The position numbers and the translations under genes were made by a program. From the NCBI GenBank assembly GCA_019459525.1, contig JAIBEY010000036.1, forward strand, positions 40,666 through 104,665: DNA of 64,000 nt, in the 5' to 3' direction. Every line of letters starts with the position of its first letter. Position 1 is the stretch's first letter. The stretch is from Prolixibacteraceae bacterium. Its GTDB lineage: Bacteria > Bacteroidota > Bacteroidia > Bacteroidales > Prolixibacteraceae. This document shows positions 23,315-31,507 of this stretch, piece by piece. The notes under the pieces were generated by a model. It saw only the letters and a program-made list of their open reading frames with translations. It searched no databases and was not told the origin of the DNA.

Positions 23315-26300
23315 ATGAAGACAAGCAAAATGAAACTAAGCGGGTTTCATAGCAAAAACACATTGAATATCAGGAAGCTAATAGTTAGCTTCCTGATATT
23401 TTTTTGTTTATTACCGGAGACTTCAGCTCAGAAGTATTTTCAGCAAGAAGTTAATTACCAGATCAATGTCACACTAAACGATCAGCGTCACGAATTAAAT
23501 GCTTTCGAAAGTATTGCATACATCAACAACTCTCCCGATACCCTTCGGGTTCTCTATTTTCACCTGTGGCCCAATGCCTATAGCGCTAATAAAACCGAAC
23601 TGGCCAGTCAGTTACTTAGCCTGAAGGGAAAGCAAAAACTGTTCGACGATCCGGAATTGAACGGATATATCGATTCACTGGATTTTAAAGTCGATAATCA
23701 AAAGGTTCATTGGAACTTAGTTGATGGCCAACCCGATATTTGCCTGATTATCCTGAATGACCCTCTCCTGCCCGGCGATTCAATAAAAATTACCACACCT
23801 TTTCATGTCAAAATTCCCAAGGGAGTCACTTCCCGGATGGGTCACATCGGCGAATCGTATCAGATTTCGCAGTGGTATCCCAAACCGGCGGTTTACGACC
23901 AAGCGGGCTGGCACCCAATGTCCAATCAGGATCAGGGTGAATTTTATTCCGAATTTGGAAGTTTCGATGTAAGTATAACACTGCCATCTAATTACATTGT
24001 CGGTGCTACCGGGAACCTGCAAAATCAGGATGAAACCGAGATGCTGAATAAGTTTGCCGCCGACACAAGCTGGATCAAAACCCTGCCTTCCGAAGATTTA
24101 GCCTTTCCGCTTTCTTCCGGACAAACAAAAACACTCCGATATACCGAAAAGCAAATCCACGATTTTGCGTGGTTCGCCGATAAACGTTTCCATGTTTTGA
24201 AAGGCAAAGTGAAGCTTCCGGAATCGGGCCGCAAGGTAACGACCTGGGCAATGTTTACCAATCAACAGGCTGAACTTTGGAAAGATGCAATTCCTTACCT
24301 GAACCGTGCCATCAAACTTTTTTCGAAATGGAACGGCGATTACCCGTATCAGAATCTTACCGCTGTGCAAAGCGCCCTGAGTGCAGGCGACGGAATGGAA
24401 TACCCCGGCATTACGGTAATTGGGCTGGCCAGAGATGCCTATGCTTTGGACGAAGTAATTGCACACGAGCTTGCACACAACTGGTTTTACAGCGCATTGG
24501 GATCGAACGAGCGTAAATACCCGTATCTGGACGAAGGCATTACCAGCGCTAACGAGGTTCGGTATATGCACGAACGATATCCGCAGAAAAAGCTTTGGGA
24601 AACCAATGTCCGGAACCTGAAACTGGCCAGATTCTTTCACATCGACCAAATGCCGGTTAAGCAAATGCGCGAATTGGAATGGCTTTCGCAAGCACGCGAC
24701 AATCTCGAACAAGCAATTAATCTGCCCGCAACCGACTACTCCACCTTAAATTACAGCCTGATGATTTACAACAAAGCCGGAGCAGGTTTTAATTACCTGC
24801 GGGCTTACCTGGGCGATACTGTTTATGATGCGGCGATGCACGACTATTTCCAAAGATGGAAATTCAAACACCCACAACCTAATGACCTTCAACAGGTATT
24901 CGAATTCAATACAAGTAAAGATTTAAGTTGGTTTTTTGACGATTTTACTGCGACGACCAAACGATTGGATTACGAAGTGGTGGTCTTCGCAAATCAGAAG
25001 TTGCTGATCAGAAACAAAGGCGAACTGATTTCACCCCTGGTTATTGCCGGAACGCTGGGCGATTCCATTTGTTTTGAAAAATGGGTCGATGGTTTTGAAG
25101 GGCAAAAATGGATCGAACTTCCGGCCGGAAATTATACTGAACTAAAAATAGATCCAAGGCAGGTAACTCCTGAGATCTTCAGACTGAATAACAACATCCG
25201 CACATCAGGAATATTTCCCAAAACAGATCCTTTGCAGACACAAATTTATTTTTCGCTGGAAGATCCGGAGAAACGGTATCTGATGTATTTCCCGGCACTA
25301 AACTGGACACGCGAAAATGGGTTTATGGCCGGAATGGCCATTCATAACGGCTTCCTGACGCCTAAGCCGCTCGAATATTTCGTGATGCCCTTTTATGCGT
25401 TTCAAAATTCTGATTTGGCCGGATTCGGGAAAATTTCATACAACATCACTCCTTACGACAAACGAATCAGGAAAGCAACAATCTCGTTGGAAGGAACCCA
25501 ATTTGGCGCTCCGGGCAATCAAAACTATCACAAAATAAAGGCGGGTTTCGACCTTTATTTCAGGTCGGCTCAGAAGGACAATTCCATCATGCAGAAAGCT
25601 TATGGAAACTTCATTACGGCAACCAATCTTTTTCAGATTAACCATCAGGAAAAGGCAAGCAGGAGTAATTATCTGCAATTCGGGTACCAGTTGGAAAAAC
25701 CCGGAAATATTAATCCTTTCAATCTGTTGGTTTCATCCGAATCAGGCCATTCCTTTTTAAAAACAGCGGCAGAGTTTAATTACCGGTTTAGTTATTACGG
25801 AAAGAAAAAAGGTCTGGATATTCGGTTGTATGCCGGCGCCATGCTCAAAAATGATCCGGCAGTTCCTTTTTATTCACTTGCTGCCAGTGGCCGAAGCGGA
25901 TCAGAACAATATCTTTATGAAGGAACCTTTCCCGATCGTTTCAGTAGTTTCCCGACCACATTATGGTCCCGGCAAATGAGCTTTTCGGAAGGTGGTTTGG
26001 TATCGCCCGTTAACGACCTGCTTGGATACAGTCAATGGCTTGTTTCGTTGACGTTCACCAGTAATTTGCCGGGTAAAACCGCCCGAATTCCCATAAAACC
26101 ATTCGTTAATTTTTTGCTGAACGATCACGGTACCGGGCTGAAAAATAATTCGCCTTTCTTTTATGAAGTTGGATTAAAAGCCGGATTATGGAATTTCCTG
26201 GAGATTTACATTCCCGTGGTGGTTTCCGAAAATATAGCATTCATTACCGGTTCTTTCAAAGACCGTATTCGCCTGGCTTTTAACCTGAATGCATTAAGTC

Positions 26301-26341
26301 AGGTGAAGTTGAATTCTGGAATTGGTTTTGAAATCCGCTGA
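23315..26341 (+). CDS. M1-family metallopeptidase with C-terminal barrel-like region
   Basis: This 1008-residue protein has a signal peptide (residues 20-40, ending TSAQ). The N-terminal M1 beta domain precedes a gluzincin core with the zinc motif HELAH near residues 383-387 and the third ligand in YLDEGITS. Residues beyond about 640 are beta-rich strands with alternating polarity (YFVMPFYAFQNSDLAGFGKI, FEIYLP-like turns), resembling an outer-membrane barrel domain. The peptidase would then be tethered to the outer membrane (inference). An odd feature is a perfect terminator-like hairpin with a T7 tract inside the signal peptide codons (23366-23405). ATG 23330 is an alternative start. Confidence 0.85.
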   Translation: MKTSKMKLSGFHSKNTLNIRKLIVSFLIFFCLLPETSAQKYFQQEVNYQINVTLNDQRHELNAFESIAYINNSPDTLRVLYFHLWPNAYSANKTELASQLLSLKGKQKLFDDPELNGYIDSLDFKVDNQKVHWNLVDGQPDICLIILNDPLLPGDSIKITTPFHVKIPKGVTSRMGHIGESYQISQWYPKPAVYDQAGWHPMSNQDQGEFYSEFGSFDVSITLPSNYIVGATGNLQNQDETEMLNKFAADTSWIKTLPSEDLAFPLSSGQTKTLRYTEKQIHDFAWFADKRFHVLKGKVKLPESGRKVTTWAMFTNQQAELWKDAIPYLNRAIKLFSKWNGDYPYQNLTAVQSALSAGDGMEYPGITVIGLARDAYALDEVIAHELAHNWFYSALGSNERKYPYLDEGITSANEVRYMHERYPQKKLWETNVRNLKLARFFHIDQMPVKQMRELEWLSQARDNLEQAINLPATDYSTLNYSLMIYNKAGAGFNYLRAYLGDTVYDAAMHDYFQRWKFKHPQPNDLQQVFEFNTSKDLSWFFDDFTATTKRLDYEVVVFANQKLLIRNKGELISPLVIAGTLGDSICFEKWVDGFEGQKWIELPAGNYTELKIDPRQVTPEIFRLNNNIRTSGIFPKTDPLQTQIYFSLEDPEKRYLMYFPALNWTRENGFMAGMAIHNGFLTPKPLEYFVMPFYAFQNSDLAGFGKISYNITPYDKRIRKATISLEGTQFGAPGNQNYHKIKAGFDLYFRSAQKDNSIMQKAYGNFITATNLFQINHQEKASRSNYLQFGYQLEKPGNINPFNLLVSSESGHSFLKTAAEFNYRFSYYGKKKGLDIRLYAGAMLKNDPAVPFYSLAASGRSGSEQYLYEGTFPDRFSSFPTTLWSRQMSFSEGGLVSPVNDLLGYSQWLVSLTFTSNLPGKTARIPIKPFVNFLLNDHGTGLKNNSPFFYEVGLKAGLWNFLEIYIPVVVSENIAFITGSFKDRIRLAFNLNALSQVKLNSGIGFEIR
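23366..23405 (+). terminator. Perfect intrinsic-terminator-like hairpin inside a signal peptide
   Basis: AATATCAGGAAGCTAA (23366-23381) pairs perfectly with TTAGCTTCCTGATATT (23385-23400) over a 3-base loop. A run of seven T ends at 23405. It lies within codons for the M1 peptidase signal peptide. Confidence 0.65.
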
Positions 26342-26357
26342 TTATGGAGTTTCGAAA

Positions 26358-26424
26358 TGTGTGAATGATGTAACTCTTATCATCAATTGTATAACACTTC
26401 CTGATTGGATTTTAAGCTTCTTTG
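26358..26424 (+). promoter_or_regulatory. Tandem-TGTAA promoter block, site 7
   Basis: Block 26358-26395 opens TGTGTGAATGATGTAAC and ends TTGTATAAC. After 21 bp comes CTTCTTTG (26417-26424). It drives the DUF3108 gene at 26460. Confidence 0.75.
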
Positions 26425-26459
26425 CGTAAAGAAACCCAACGAATCAACAGGAATAATCT

Positions 26460-27254
26460 ATGAGACTCCGCATCAATTTAATCCTTCTCTTTTATCTCGT
26501 GGCTTTTTATAGTACGGCACAGGAAATATTAACCCCGTCGGTAAAATCAACTACCGCATTTATTGCAGGTGAAAACCTCCATTATCAAATCAGGTATGGT
26601 TTTGTTGTGGGTGGAACAACAACTATTTCGCTAAGCGATGATAATTACAACAACGAACCTGTTTTTCATGCTGTAGCAACCGTCCGAACAAGCGGAATGG
26701 CCGAAGTCATTTATGGGGTAAATGATGTGTACGAAAGTTGGTTCGACAAAAAGACCAACCTGTCGCACAAGCAGATACGCAACATTAAAGAAGGAAATTA
26801 TACGCATTACAACGAAGTTACCTACAACCGCCGCAACAACACCGTTAATTCAAAACTTACCGGCATACACAAGGTTCCGGAGAAAATCCTCGATTTGGCC
26901 ACCACACTTTATTACATTAGAAGGATCGACTTTTCGAAAGTAAATGAAGGCGATATATTATTTGTAAACATCTTCTTTTCCGACGAGATATTTCCTTTCT
27001 ACCTGAGGTACCGGGGAAAAGAAACCATCAGGACCAAATTCGGAAAAGTCAGTTGCCTGAAAATTTCGCCGGTGGTTGAGGTGGGTCGCATGTTTAAAAC
27101 GCCCGATGATGTCAGCATTTGGCTTACCGACGATGCCAATTGCATTCCGGTTTCTATAGAGATGGATATTCGTATTGTGGGAAAAATTCATTTAAAACTC
27201 ACTAAATATGAGAACATTGCAAATCCATCAACGTTTTTGACATCAAAAAAATAG
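26460..27254 (+). CDS. DUF3108 periplasmic protein
   Basis: This 264-residue exported protein has a signal peptide ending in STAQ (about residue 21) and the DUF3108 beta-rich fold. GENLHYQIRYGFVVGGTTTI opens it, VYESWFDKKTNLSHKQIRN sits in the middle and PVEVGRMFKTPDD-like strands close it (PVVEVGRMFKTPDDVSIW). Family members resemble lipid-binding shell-type proteins and are often near envelope genes. The biochemical role is unknown. Promoter site 7 lies 36 bases before the start, and the next gene has its own site 8, so this is a single-gene unit. Confidence 0.85.
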   Translation: MRLRINLILLFYLVAFYSTAQEILTPSVKSTTAFIAGENLHYQIRYGFVVGGTTTISLSDDNYNNEPVFHAVATVRTSGMAEVIYGVNDVYESWFDKKTNLSHKQIRNIKEGNYTHYNEVTYNRRNNTVNSKLTGIHKVPEKILDLATTLYYIRRIDFSKVNEGDILFVNIFFSDEIFPFYLRYRGKETIRTKFGKVSCLKISPVVEVGRMFKTPDDVSIWLTDDANCIPVSIEMDIRIVGKIHLKLTKYENIANPSTFLTSKK

Positions 27255-27264
27255 TACTTATAAA

Positions 27265-27331
27265 TGTGTGAAACATGTAATTTTTCGTAAAAATTTTGTA
27301 ATACAAACAACAACAGCACTTTATAATTTAG
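27265..27331 (+). promoter_or_regulatory. Tandem-TGTAA promoter block, site 8
   Basis: Block 27265-27302 opens TGTGTGAAACATGTAAT and ends TTTTGTAAT, followed after 21 bp by TAATTTAG (27324-27331). Transcription would start near 27338 and read the folded leader before the M48 gene. Confidence 0.75.
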
Positions 27332-27370
27332 TATGGTCATTAAAATGGCAATTCATTCTATTCGTATCAC

Positions 27371-27461
27371 ATGAAACGAGCCATGAGTAAAACTTTCTCA
27401 TACACGATGATTCCTGGTTGGCGAGTTCCATATGGCAATTAAAAAAACAAATTATACACAG
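27371..27461 (+). promoter_or_regulatory. Folded 5' leader element, family copy 2
   Basis: It starts GAAACGAGCCATGAG and ends GAGTTCCATATGGCAATTAA with an A-rich stretch before the start codon. GCCA near the 5' end can pair with TGGC near the 3' end, with an inner CATGAG stem. It matches the 48459 copy closely. The ATG inside CCATATGGCAATT is part of the element, not the start of the gene. Confidence 0.6.
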
Positions 27462-28262
27462 ATGAAAAACATTCTATTTCTTTTGCTTATCGCTGGTCTT
27501 TTAGGAGGCTGCGCGATGAATCTGGTAACGGGCCGTAACCAACTGAGCCTGGTTCAGGAATCTGAGTTACAGGTTATGGCCTTAGCCCAGTACAATACAT
27601 TTTTGACGGAAAATAAAACATTAAGCAACTCCAACAGCAGTGCGGCAATGGTCGATCGTGTTGGCGCCCGTATTTCAAATGCCATTACAAAATATTATAC
27701 CGGCAAGGGGCAGGGAGCGGTGCTTGAAGGATATAAATGGGAATTCAATACCGTTGACAGTAAAGAAGTTAATGCCTGGTGTATGCCCGGTGGAAAAGTG
27801 GTTGTTTACACAGGCCTGTTGGCTGTGACTCAAAACGAAACGGCGCTTGCCATTGTTATGGGGCACGAAATTGCCCACGCCATTGCCAAACATGGCAGCG
27901 AAAGAATGAGCAGGGCAATGGTTCAGCAATTGGGAGGAACCGCTTTGGAAGTCGCTTTATCGCAAAAACCACAGCAGACCAAAGACTTGTTTATGACCTC
28001 GTATGGCATTGGAAGCCAGGTTGGAGCCATGTTACCATGGTCTCGTCAGCAAGAAACGGAAGCAGATCAGTTCGGATTGATATTCGCCGCAATGGCCGGG
28101 TACGATCCTCAGGAAGCCATTCTGTTCTGGCAGCGAATGTCGGCAGCAGGCGGAGCAAAACAACCTGAATTTTTAAGTACTCACCCATCTGACGATACAC
28201 GGATGAGAAAGCTAAACCAGTTTATGCCTGAAGCTTTGAAATATTACACAGGGGGCAAATAA
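27462..28262 (+). CDS. M48-family metalloprotease lipoprotein
   Basis: This 266-residue protein starts MKNILFLLLIAGLLGGCAM, a lipoprotein signal with lipobox cysteine near residue 18. The M48 zinc motif HEIAHAIAKHG is at residues 134-144, and the second glutamate appears in EADQFGL. It is related to the YcaL/LoiP and BepA periplasmic proteases that clear misfolded outer-membrane proteins. The start at 27462 is chosen because the earlier in-frame ATG 27432 lies in the shared leader element. Two small membrane-protein genes follow, probably in the same transcript from promoter site 8. Confidence 0.9.
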   Translation: MKNILFLLLIAGLLGGCAMNLVTGRNQLSLVQESELQVMALAQYNTFLTENKTLSNSNSSAAMVDRVGARISNAITKYYTGKGQGAVLEGYKWEFNTVDSKEVNAWCMPGGKVVVYTGLLAVTQNETALAIVMGHEIAHAIAKHGSERMSRAMVQQLGGTALEVALSQKPQQTKDLFMTSYGIGSQVGAMLPWSRQQETEADQFGLIFAAMAGYDPQEAILFWQRMSAAGGAKQPEFLSTHPSDDTRMRKLNQFMPEALKYYTGGK

Positions 28263-28313
28263 TCAGAAATCAATATGGAACAGATAAAGAAAGATCATCC
28301 TAACCGAACCAGA

Positions 28314-28490
28314 ATGGACAATTATTCCAGACTCGCTGCTCTATTACTATTGTCACTGTTAACATTGATGGTAAGTTCGTGTAGTGTAATTACCGGTATT
28401 TTTAAGGCAGGAATGGGCTTTGGCATCTTTGCCGTTCTTGCTGTACTCGTAGTTATCGTATTTATTATCATGCGTTTACGAAAGAAATAA
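28314..28490 (+). CDS. Small lipoprotein-like membrane protein
   Basis: The chosen start gives MDNYSRLAALLLLSLLTLMV followed by SSCSVI, a signal peptide with a lipobox cysteine. A glycine-rich turn (FKAGMGFGIF) and one C-terminal membrane helix ending MRLRKK complete the 58 residues. An upstream in-frame ATG at 28275 would add a polar 13-residue extension and hide the signal peptide. Similar small proteins recur in Bacteroidota stress loci with no known role. It is in the M48 operon. Confidence 0.65.
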   Translation: MDNYSRLAALLLLSLLTLMVSSCSVITGIFKAGMGFGIFAVLAVLVVIVFIIMRLRKK

Positions 28491-28502
28491 TAAACAACCA
28501 AC

Positions 28503-28622
28503 ATGAACAACCTATTCAGAGGATTAATATCAGGTTACGGAGCCGCAAAATTAGGCGGAGGCTGCTTAAGCACGATTGTTGTTTTTGTAGTTATCTGGCT
28601 CATACTTGGCCAATGTAGTTAG
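28503..28622 (+). CDS. 39-residue conserved small membrane protein
   Basis: A short gene gives MNNLFRGLISGYGAAKLGGG, then CLSTIVVFVVIWLILGQCS. A glycine-rich N-terminal part is followed by one membrane helix. The codon pattern and ATG spacing (12 bases after the previous stop) look real, and the same kind of GAxKLGGGCLSTI protein occurs in other Bacteroidota (from memory). Function unknown. It ends the M48 operon before a strong terminator at 28662. Confidence 0.65.
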   Translation: MNNLFRGLISGYGAAKLGGGCLSTIVVFVVIWLILGQCS

Positions 28623-28661
28623 AAACAGCTTGAACACATGACTCATAACCAATAGATTAAC

Positions 28662-28709
28662 AACAAAGAAGGGACGACATTTCAATTTATGGTTTGTCCC
28701 TTCTTTGTT
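28662..28709. terminator. Bidirectional terminator between convergent genes
   Basis: AACAAAGAAGGGAC (28662-28675) pairs with GTCCCTTCTTTGTT (28696-28709), a perfect 14-bp stem. It lies between the plus-strand M48 operon and the minus-strand AsmA-like gene, and overlaps the end of the latter's coding sequence. Confidence 0.75.
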
Positions 28710-30297
28710 TTCTGCTCTCCTTTCGGGTAACAGGGGTTTTGGTAACACTACTTTTAATGCCCGAAATAATTGATTTGGCACAATAATTAAAAAAACTTTT
28801 TTCAGGATCCCGTTCAAAACCAATACTTCCCTGTCTCAACTCCTCGCCTGGCATCGGGTTCGAATTCATTATTTTCATATTGGCAATTACTGAGATCACC
28901 CGCTCTTTTACCGCAGTAGTGTCGTCCGTCCGCTTATTCTTTACGGCAACATTCAATCCATTGTAGCGCAGGTTCATTTGTCCGGAGGATTTGGTATTGT
29001 TCGCCGTAAAGCTGAAATTCATAGCTTCAATTTTCCCCGACGTGGCGAATATGAACGCATTTTTCTCCAGCATGGGGTTTAGTTCCATAACTTCCATTCC
29101 AGAAAGGTTACCATTTACTGCAAATGCGTTCTGACTATCGAACAACCTGCCTTTCATTTGAACCGTCATTTTGGCTTTGCCCATTAACAGAGCGTCAGCA
29201 TTGAATCCGATAAAAGCTTTTTCAGTTTTGTAAATGGTGTCGTTGGTGATATTGAAAATCAGCGCGTTCAATTCATTAAACCTGATGACTCCCGGCTCGC
29301 TTGCATGTTCTGCATGTTCAGTATAAGTTATGTTTCCGCCTGAAATGCCGATTGAATCAATATGGACCTTACCCGGATAGTTGTATAAAATGTCCTGAAA
29401 TGCAGATTTGTTCACGTGGTTGAATTCTTTGCGCTTATCGCGAAAGATGTCCATCTCCATTTTCCCGATTTCGATGAATGAACTTGTCACGCTTCCCGAT
29501 TTTATAAAATCGCTGGCAGAAAAATCGTGAAATACAATTGGGTTCAAACCGGCCTCAATACGATCAGTTTCAAACTTATCTCTGGCGGTAAATTCATAAT
29601 TACTGTAATTCGGATGAACAGAAAAACTGTCAATTTTAAGGCTATTTGAAGTTGCAGAATAGTTTATACCTGTGGATGTTATCGTGTACATGCTGTCAGC
29701 CGAAACAGTCACCTGTTGCAGCGCATTAAAATCAAATTGCTTAAAGATGCTGTTCGATAAGGTGTCCCGTTTGGCAACCTGCAAATCGTACACTTTCAAA
29801 ACAACATCTTTTACCGAATAGGCTTGTGCCGTTAATTGGTCTTTTATATCCACCACCAATCGGTCAAAAATCAGGCTATCAATCCTGATGTTCAAGGGCG
29901 AAACTTTCGCAGGCCCGGTTTTCTCCTGAAATGGCAACTCCTCTGCAAAACGACTGTTGAAAATATGAACTTCCCTGACTTCGATGTCGTTTTTGAACAG
30001 CGCCTTAAACAGTTTGATCCCCTTGAATTTTACCGATGCTATTTCACCTTTAAAATCAGTCAGGCTGTCATTTGGAGACTTCGGACTCAGGGTAATATTT
30101 TCAAGATCAATTCCTGATTTAATAATGGAGATATGAACCTTCCCTATTTCCATGTGATATTTATCGGAGTTTTTATTAAATGCTGCCTGAATTCTTTTTG
30201 CAGCCCATGGCTCAAGAAACACCGTTGTTAAAAGTGTGAGCAATAGTATCAGAGCAATGATTCCAACTGATATTTCCAGTGTTGTGTTTTGTCTCAT
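28687..30297 (-). CDS. AsmA-like (DUF748-type) inner-membrane-anchored protein
   Basis: This 536-residue protein has one N-terminal membrane helix (residues 9-30, ISVGIIALILLLTLLTTVF). The large extracytoplasmic region is beta-rich, with repeated ISGGNITYTEHAEHAS-like strands and the VHISIIKSGIDLENITLSP opening typical of AsmA/DUF748 proteins. Such proteins are linked to lipid transfer across the periplasm. Its tail is basic (RKESRKQRRDKP). It is the only minus-strand gene in this region and faces away from promoter site 9. A strong terminator overlaps its 3' end. Confidence 0.75.
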   Translation of the reverse strand: MRQNTTLEISVGIIALILLLTLLTTVFLEPWAAKRIQAAFNKNSDKYHMEIGKVHISIIKSGIDLENITLSPKSPNDSLTDFKGEIASVKFKGIKLFKALFKNDIEVREVHIFNSRFAEELPFQEKTGPAKVSPLNIRIDSLIFDRLVVDIKDQLTAQAYSVKDVVLKVYDLQVAKRDTLSNSIFKQFDFNALQQVTVSADSMYTITSTGINYSATSNSLKIDSFSVHPNYSNYEFTARDKFETDRIEAGLNPIVFHDFSASDFIKSGSVTSSFIEIGKMEMDIFRDKRKEFNHVNKSAFQDILYNYPGKVHIDSIGISGGNITYTEHAEHASEPGVIRFNELNALIFNITNDTIYKTEKAFIGFNADALLMGKAKMTVQMKGRLFDSQNAFAVNGNLSGMEVMELNPMLEKNAFIFATSGKIEAMNFSFTANNTKSSGQMNLRYNGLNVAVKNKRTDDTTAVKERVISVIANMKIMNSNPMPGEELRQGSIGFERDPEKSFFNYCAKSIISGIKSSVTKTPVTRKESRKQRRDKP

Positions 30298-30393
30298 AAT
30301 GAGCCAAATATGCCATTAGTTAACTTCAAAACCGTTACAGAATTCCAGAAATATCTTACAACATTCGCACAATCCAATCATTCGTTTTGATAA

Positions 30394-30460
30394 TGTGTGA
30401 ATCATGCAACTCTTTCCTAAAGTTTTATAACACTTTCCGCGGCAAACCCGTTTAAATTAG
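30394..30460 (+). promoter_or_regulatory. Tandem-TGTAA promoter block, site 9
   Basis: Block 30394-30431 opens TGTGTGAATCATGCAAC and ends TTTTATAAC. After 21 bp comes TAAATTAG (30453-30460). It leads through a folded leader to the acidic protein, universal stress protein and aldolase genes. Confidence 0.76.
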
Positions 30461-30483
30461 TGTATGCTAAATTCAGATATACT

Positions 30484-30630
30484 GAAACGAGCATATTCGC
30501 TAAACACAAACACGGATGAATTGAAACGAAGTGGAATTGAAGCGAAGCGTAAATCCATGAAATGAAATCCGCGAAGCGAATATTTCGTATGCAAGTTCCA
30601 TCCGTCAATTAAAAAACAAATTATATACGA
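30484..30630 (+). promoter_or_regulatory. Folded 5' leader element, family copy 3
   Basis: It opens GAAACGAGCATATTCGC; ATATTCGC there pairs perfectly with GCGAATAT near 30575. It ends GCAAGTTCCATCCGTCAATT plus an A-rich run before ATG 30631. The stem bases differ from copies 2 and 4 while pairing is kept, which supports a structural role. Confidence 0.6.
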
Positions 30631-30963
30631 ATGAAGAAAGAAAAAAGCGGCAACCCAAACCTGTTGGTTCAGGAGCCAAACAACAATGTCGATGATCTTC
30701 CAGGTAACCCTGCGTATCCTGAAAACGAAGATATTTACGATAACTATCTGGAAGAGAAAGATATAGATCCGGAAGACATTCGTAAAACCAAAGCGGAAAC
30801 CCCAAAAGATTTGGAAGACGAATATCCGGATCACGACTTGGATATCCCCGGTTCGGAACTGGATAATGACATGGAAATTATAGGTAGTGAAGACGAAGAA
30901 AACAATTATTACAGTTTAGGCGGAGATGACCATAACGATCTGGACGAAAGACAGAACGATTAA
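30631..30963 (+). CDS. Acidic disordered small protein
   Basis: This 110-residue protein is very acidic. After a short basic start (MKKEKSGNPN) it is dominated by D, E, N and P (LPGNPAYPENEDIYDNYLEE, EDEYPDHDLDIPG). No hydrophobic core is apparent, so it is probably disordered. It is headed by promoter site 9 and its leader and followed 56 bases later by a universal stress protein gene. No family recognised. A role as a hydration or chaperone-like stress protein is only a guess. Confidence 0.6.
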   Translation: MKKEKSGNPNLLVQEPNNNVDDLPGNPAYPENEDIYDNYLEEKDIDPEDIRKTKAETPKDLEDEYPDHDLDIPGSELDNDMEIIGSEDEENNYYSLGGDDHNDLDERQND

Positions 30964-31019
30964 GGAAAGTTTAGCCAGACTGATACAACGGTTATATTCA
31001 AAAATAAATATCGAGGAAC

Positions 31020-31505
31020 ATGAAAACAGATCAATTAAAAAAAGTAGTGATTGCACTGGACTATGATCCAACTGCACAGAAAGTAGCAGAACAAGGTTTT
31101 TCGCTGGCAAAGACATTGGATGCCGAAGTCATCTTATTGCATGTATTGGCCGATCCAACGTATTATACATCCATCGAATATTCTCCGATAATGGGATTCG
31201 GCGGTTATATGGACGTGGCTCAAAATCAATTGGGTACGGTTGACGGTTTAAAATCGGCATCGCAGCACTTTCTGGACAAAACAAAACTACATTTGAATGA
31301 CTCATCCATTCAGACCGTTGTTTCAATGGGTGATATTGCCGAATCTATTTTAACGACAGCCAAAGAGTTTCATGCTGATATGATTGTATTGGGTTCGCAC
31401 AGCCGGAAATGGTTGGAAAACATTGTTGTTGGCAGCGTTGCCGAAGAAGTACTGAGGCAGACCCGAATACTACTATTCATCATTCCTACAAAAAAAAGAA
31501 GTTGA
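31020..31505 (+). CDS. Universal stress protein (UspA family)
   Basis: This 161-residue single Usp domain opens VVIALDYDPTAQKVAEQGFS. The ATP-binding-type motif GSHSRKWLENIVVGSVAEEV near the C-terminus matches the G-2x-G-9x-G(S/T) signature of nucleotide-binding Usp proteins, with the first glycine context changed (GSHSRKW). Usp proteins help survival under growth arrest and oxidative stress. The aldolase gene starts 2 bases after its stop, so the two are tightly coupled. Confidence 0.88.
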   Translation: MKTDQLKKVVIALDYDPTAQKVAEQGFSLAKTLDAEVILLHVLADPTYYTSIEYSPIMGFGGYMDVAQNQLGTVDGLKSASQHFLDKTKLHLNDSSIQTVVSMGDIAESILTTAKEFHADMIVLGSHSRKWLENIVVGSVAEEVLRQTRILLFIIPTKKRS

Positions 31506-31507
31506 CC

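Noticed and set aside
23170..23352. Possible 60-residue gene before the M1 peptidase
   Set aside because: It overlaps the peptidase start, has no recognisable pattern and a basic, low-information composition; it could at most be a leader peptide.
28687..30297. TamB or a second translocation module
   Set aside because: The protein is AsmA-like but far too short and lacks the TamB C-terminal domain.
31409..31507. N-terminal extension of the aldolase
   Set aside because: It overlaps the universal stress protein gene in another frame, and the family begins at the ATG at 31508.
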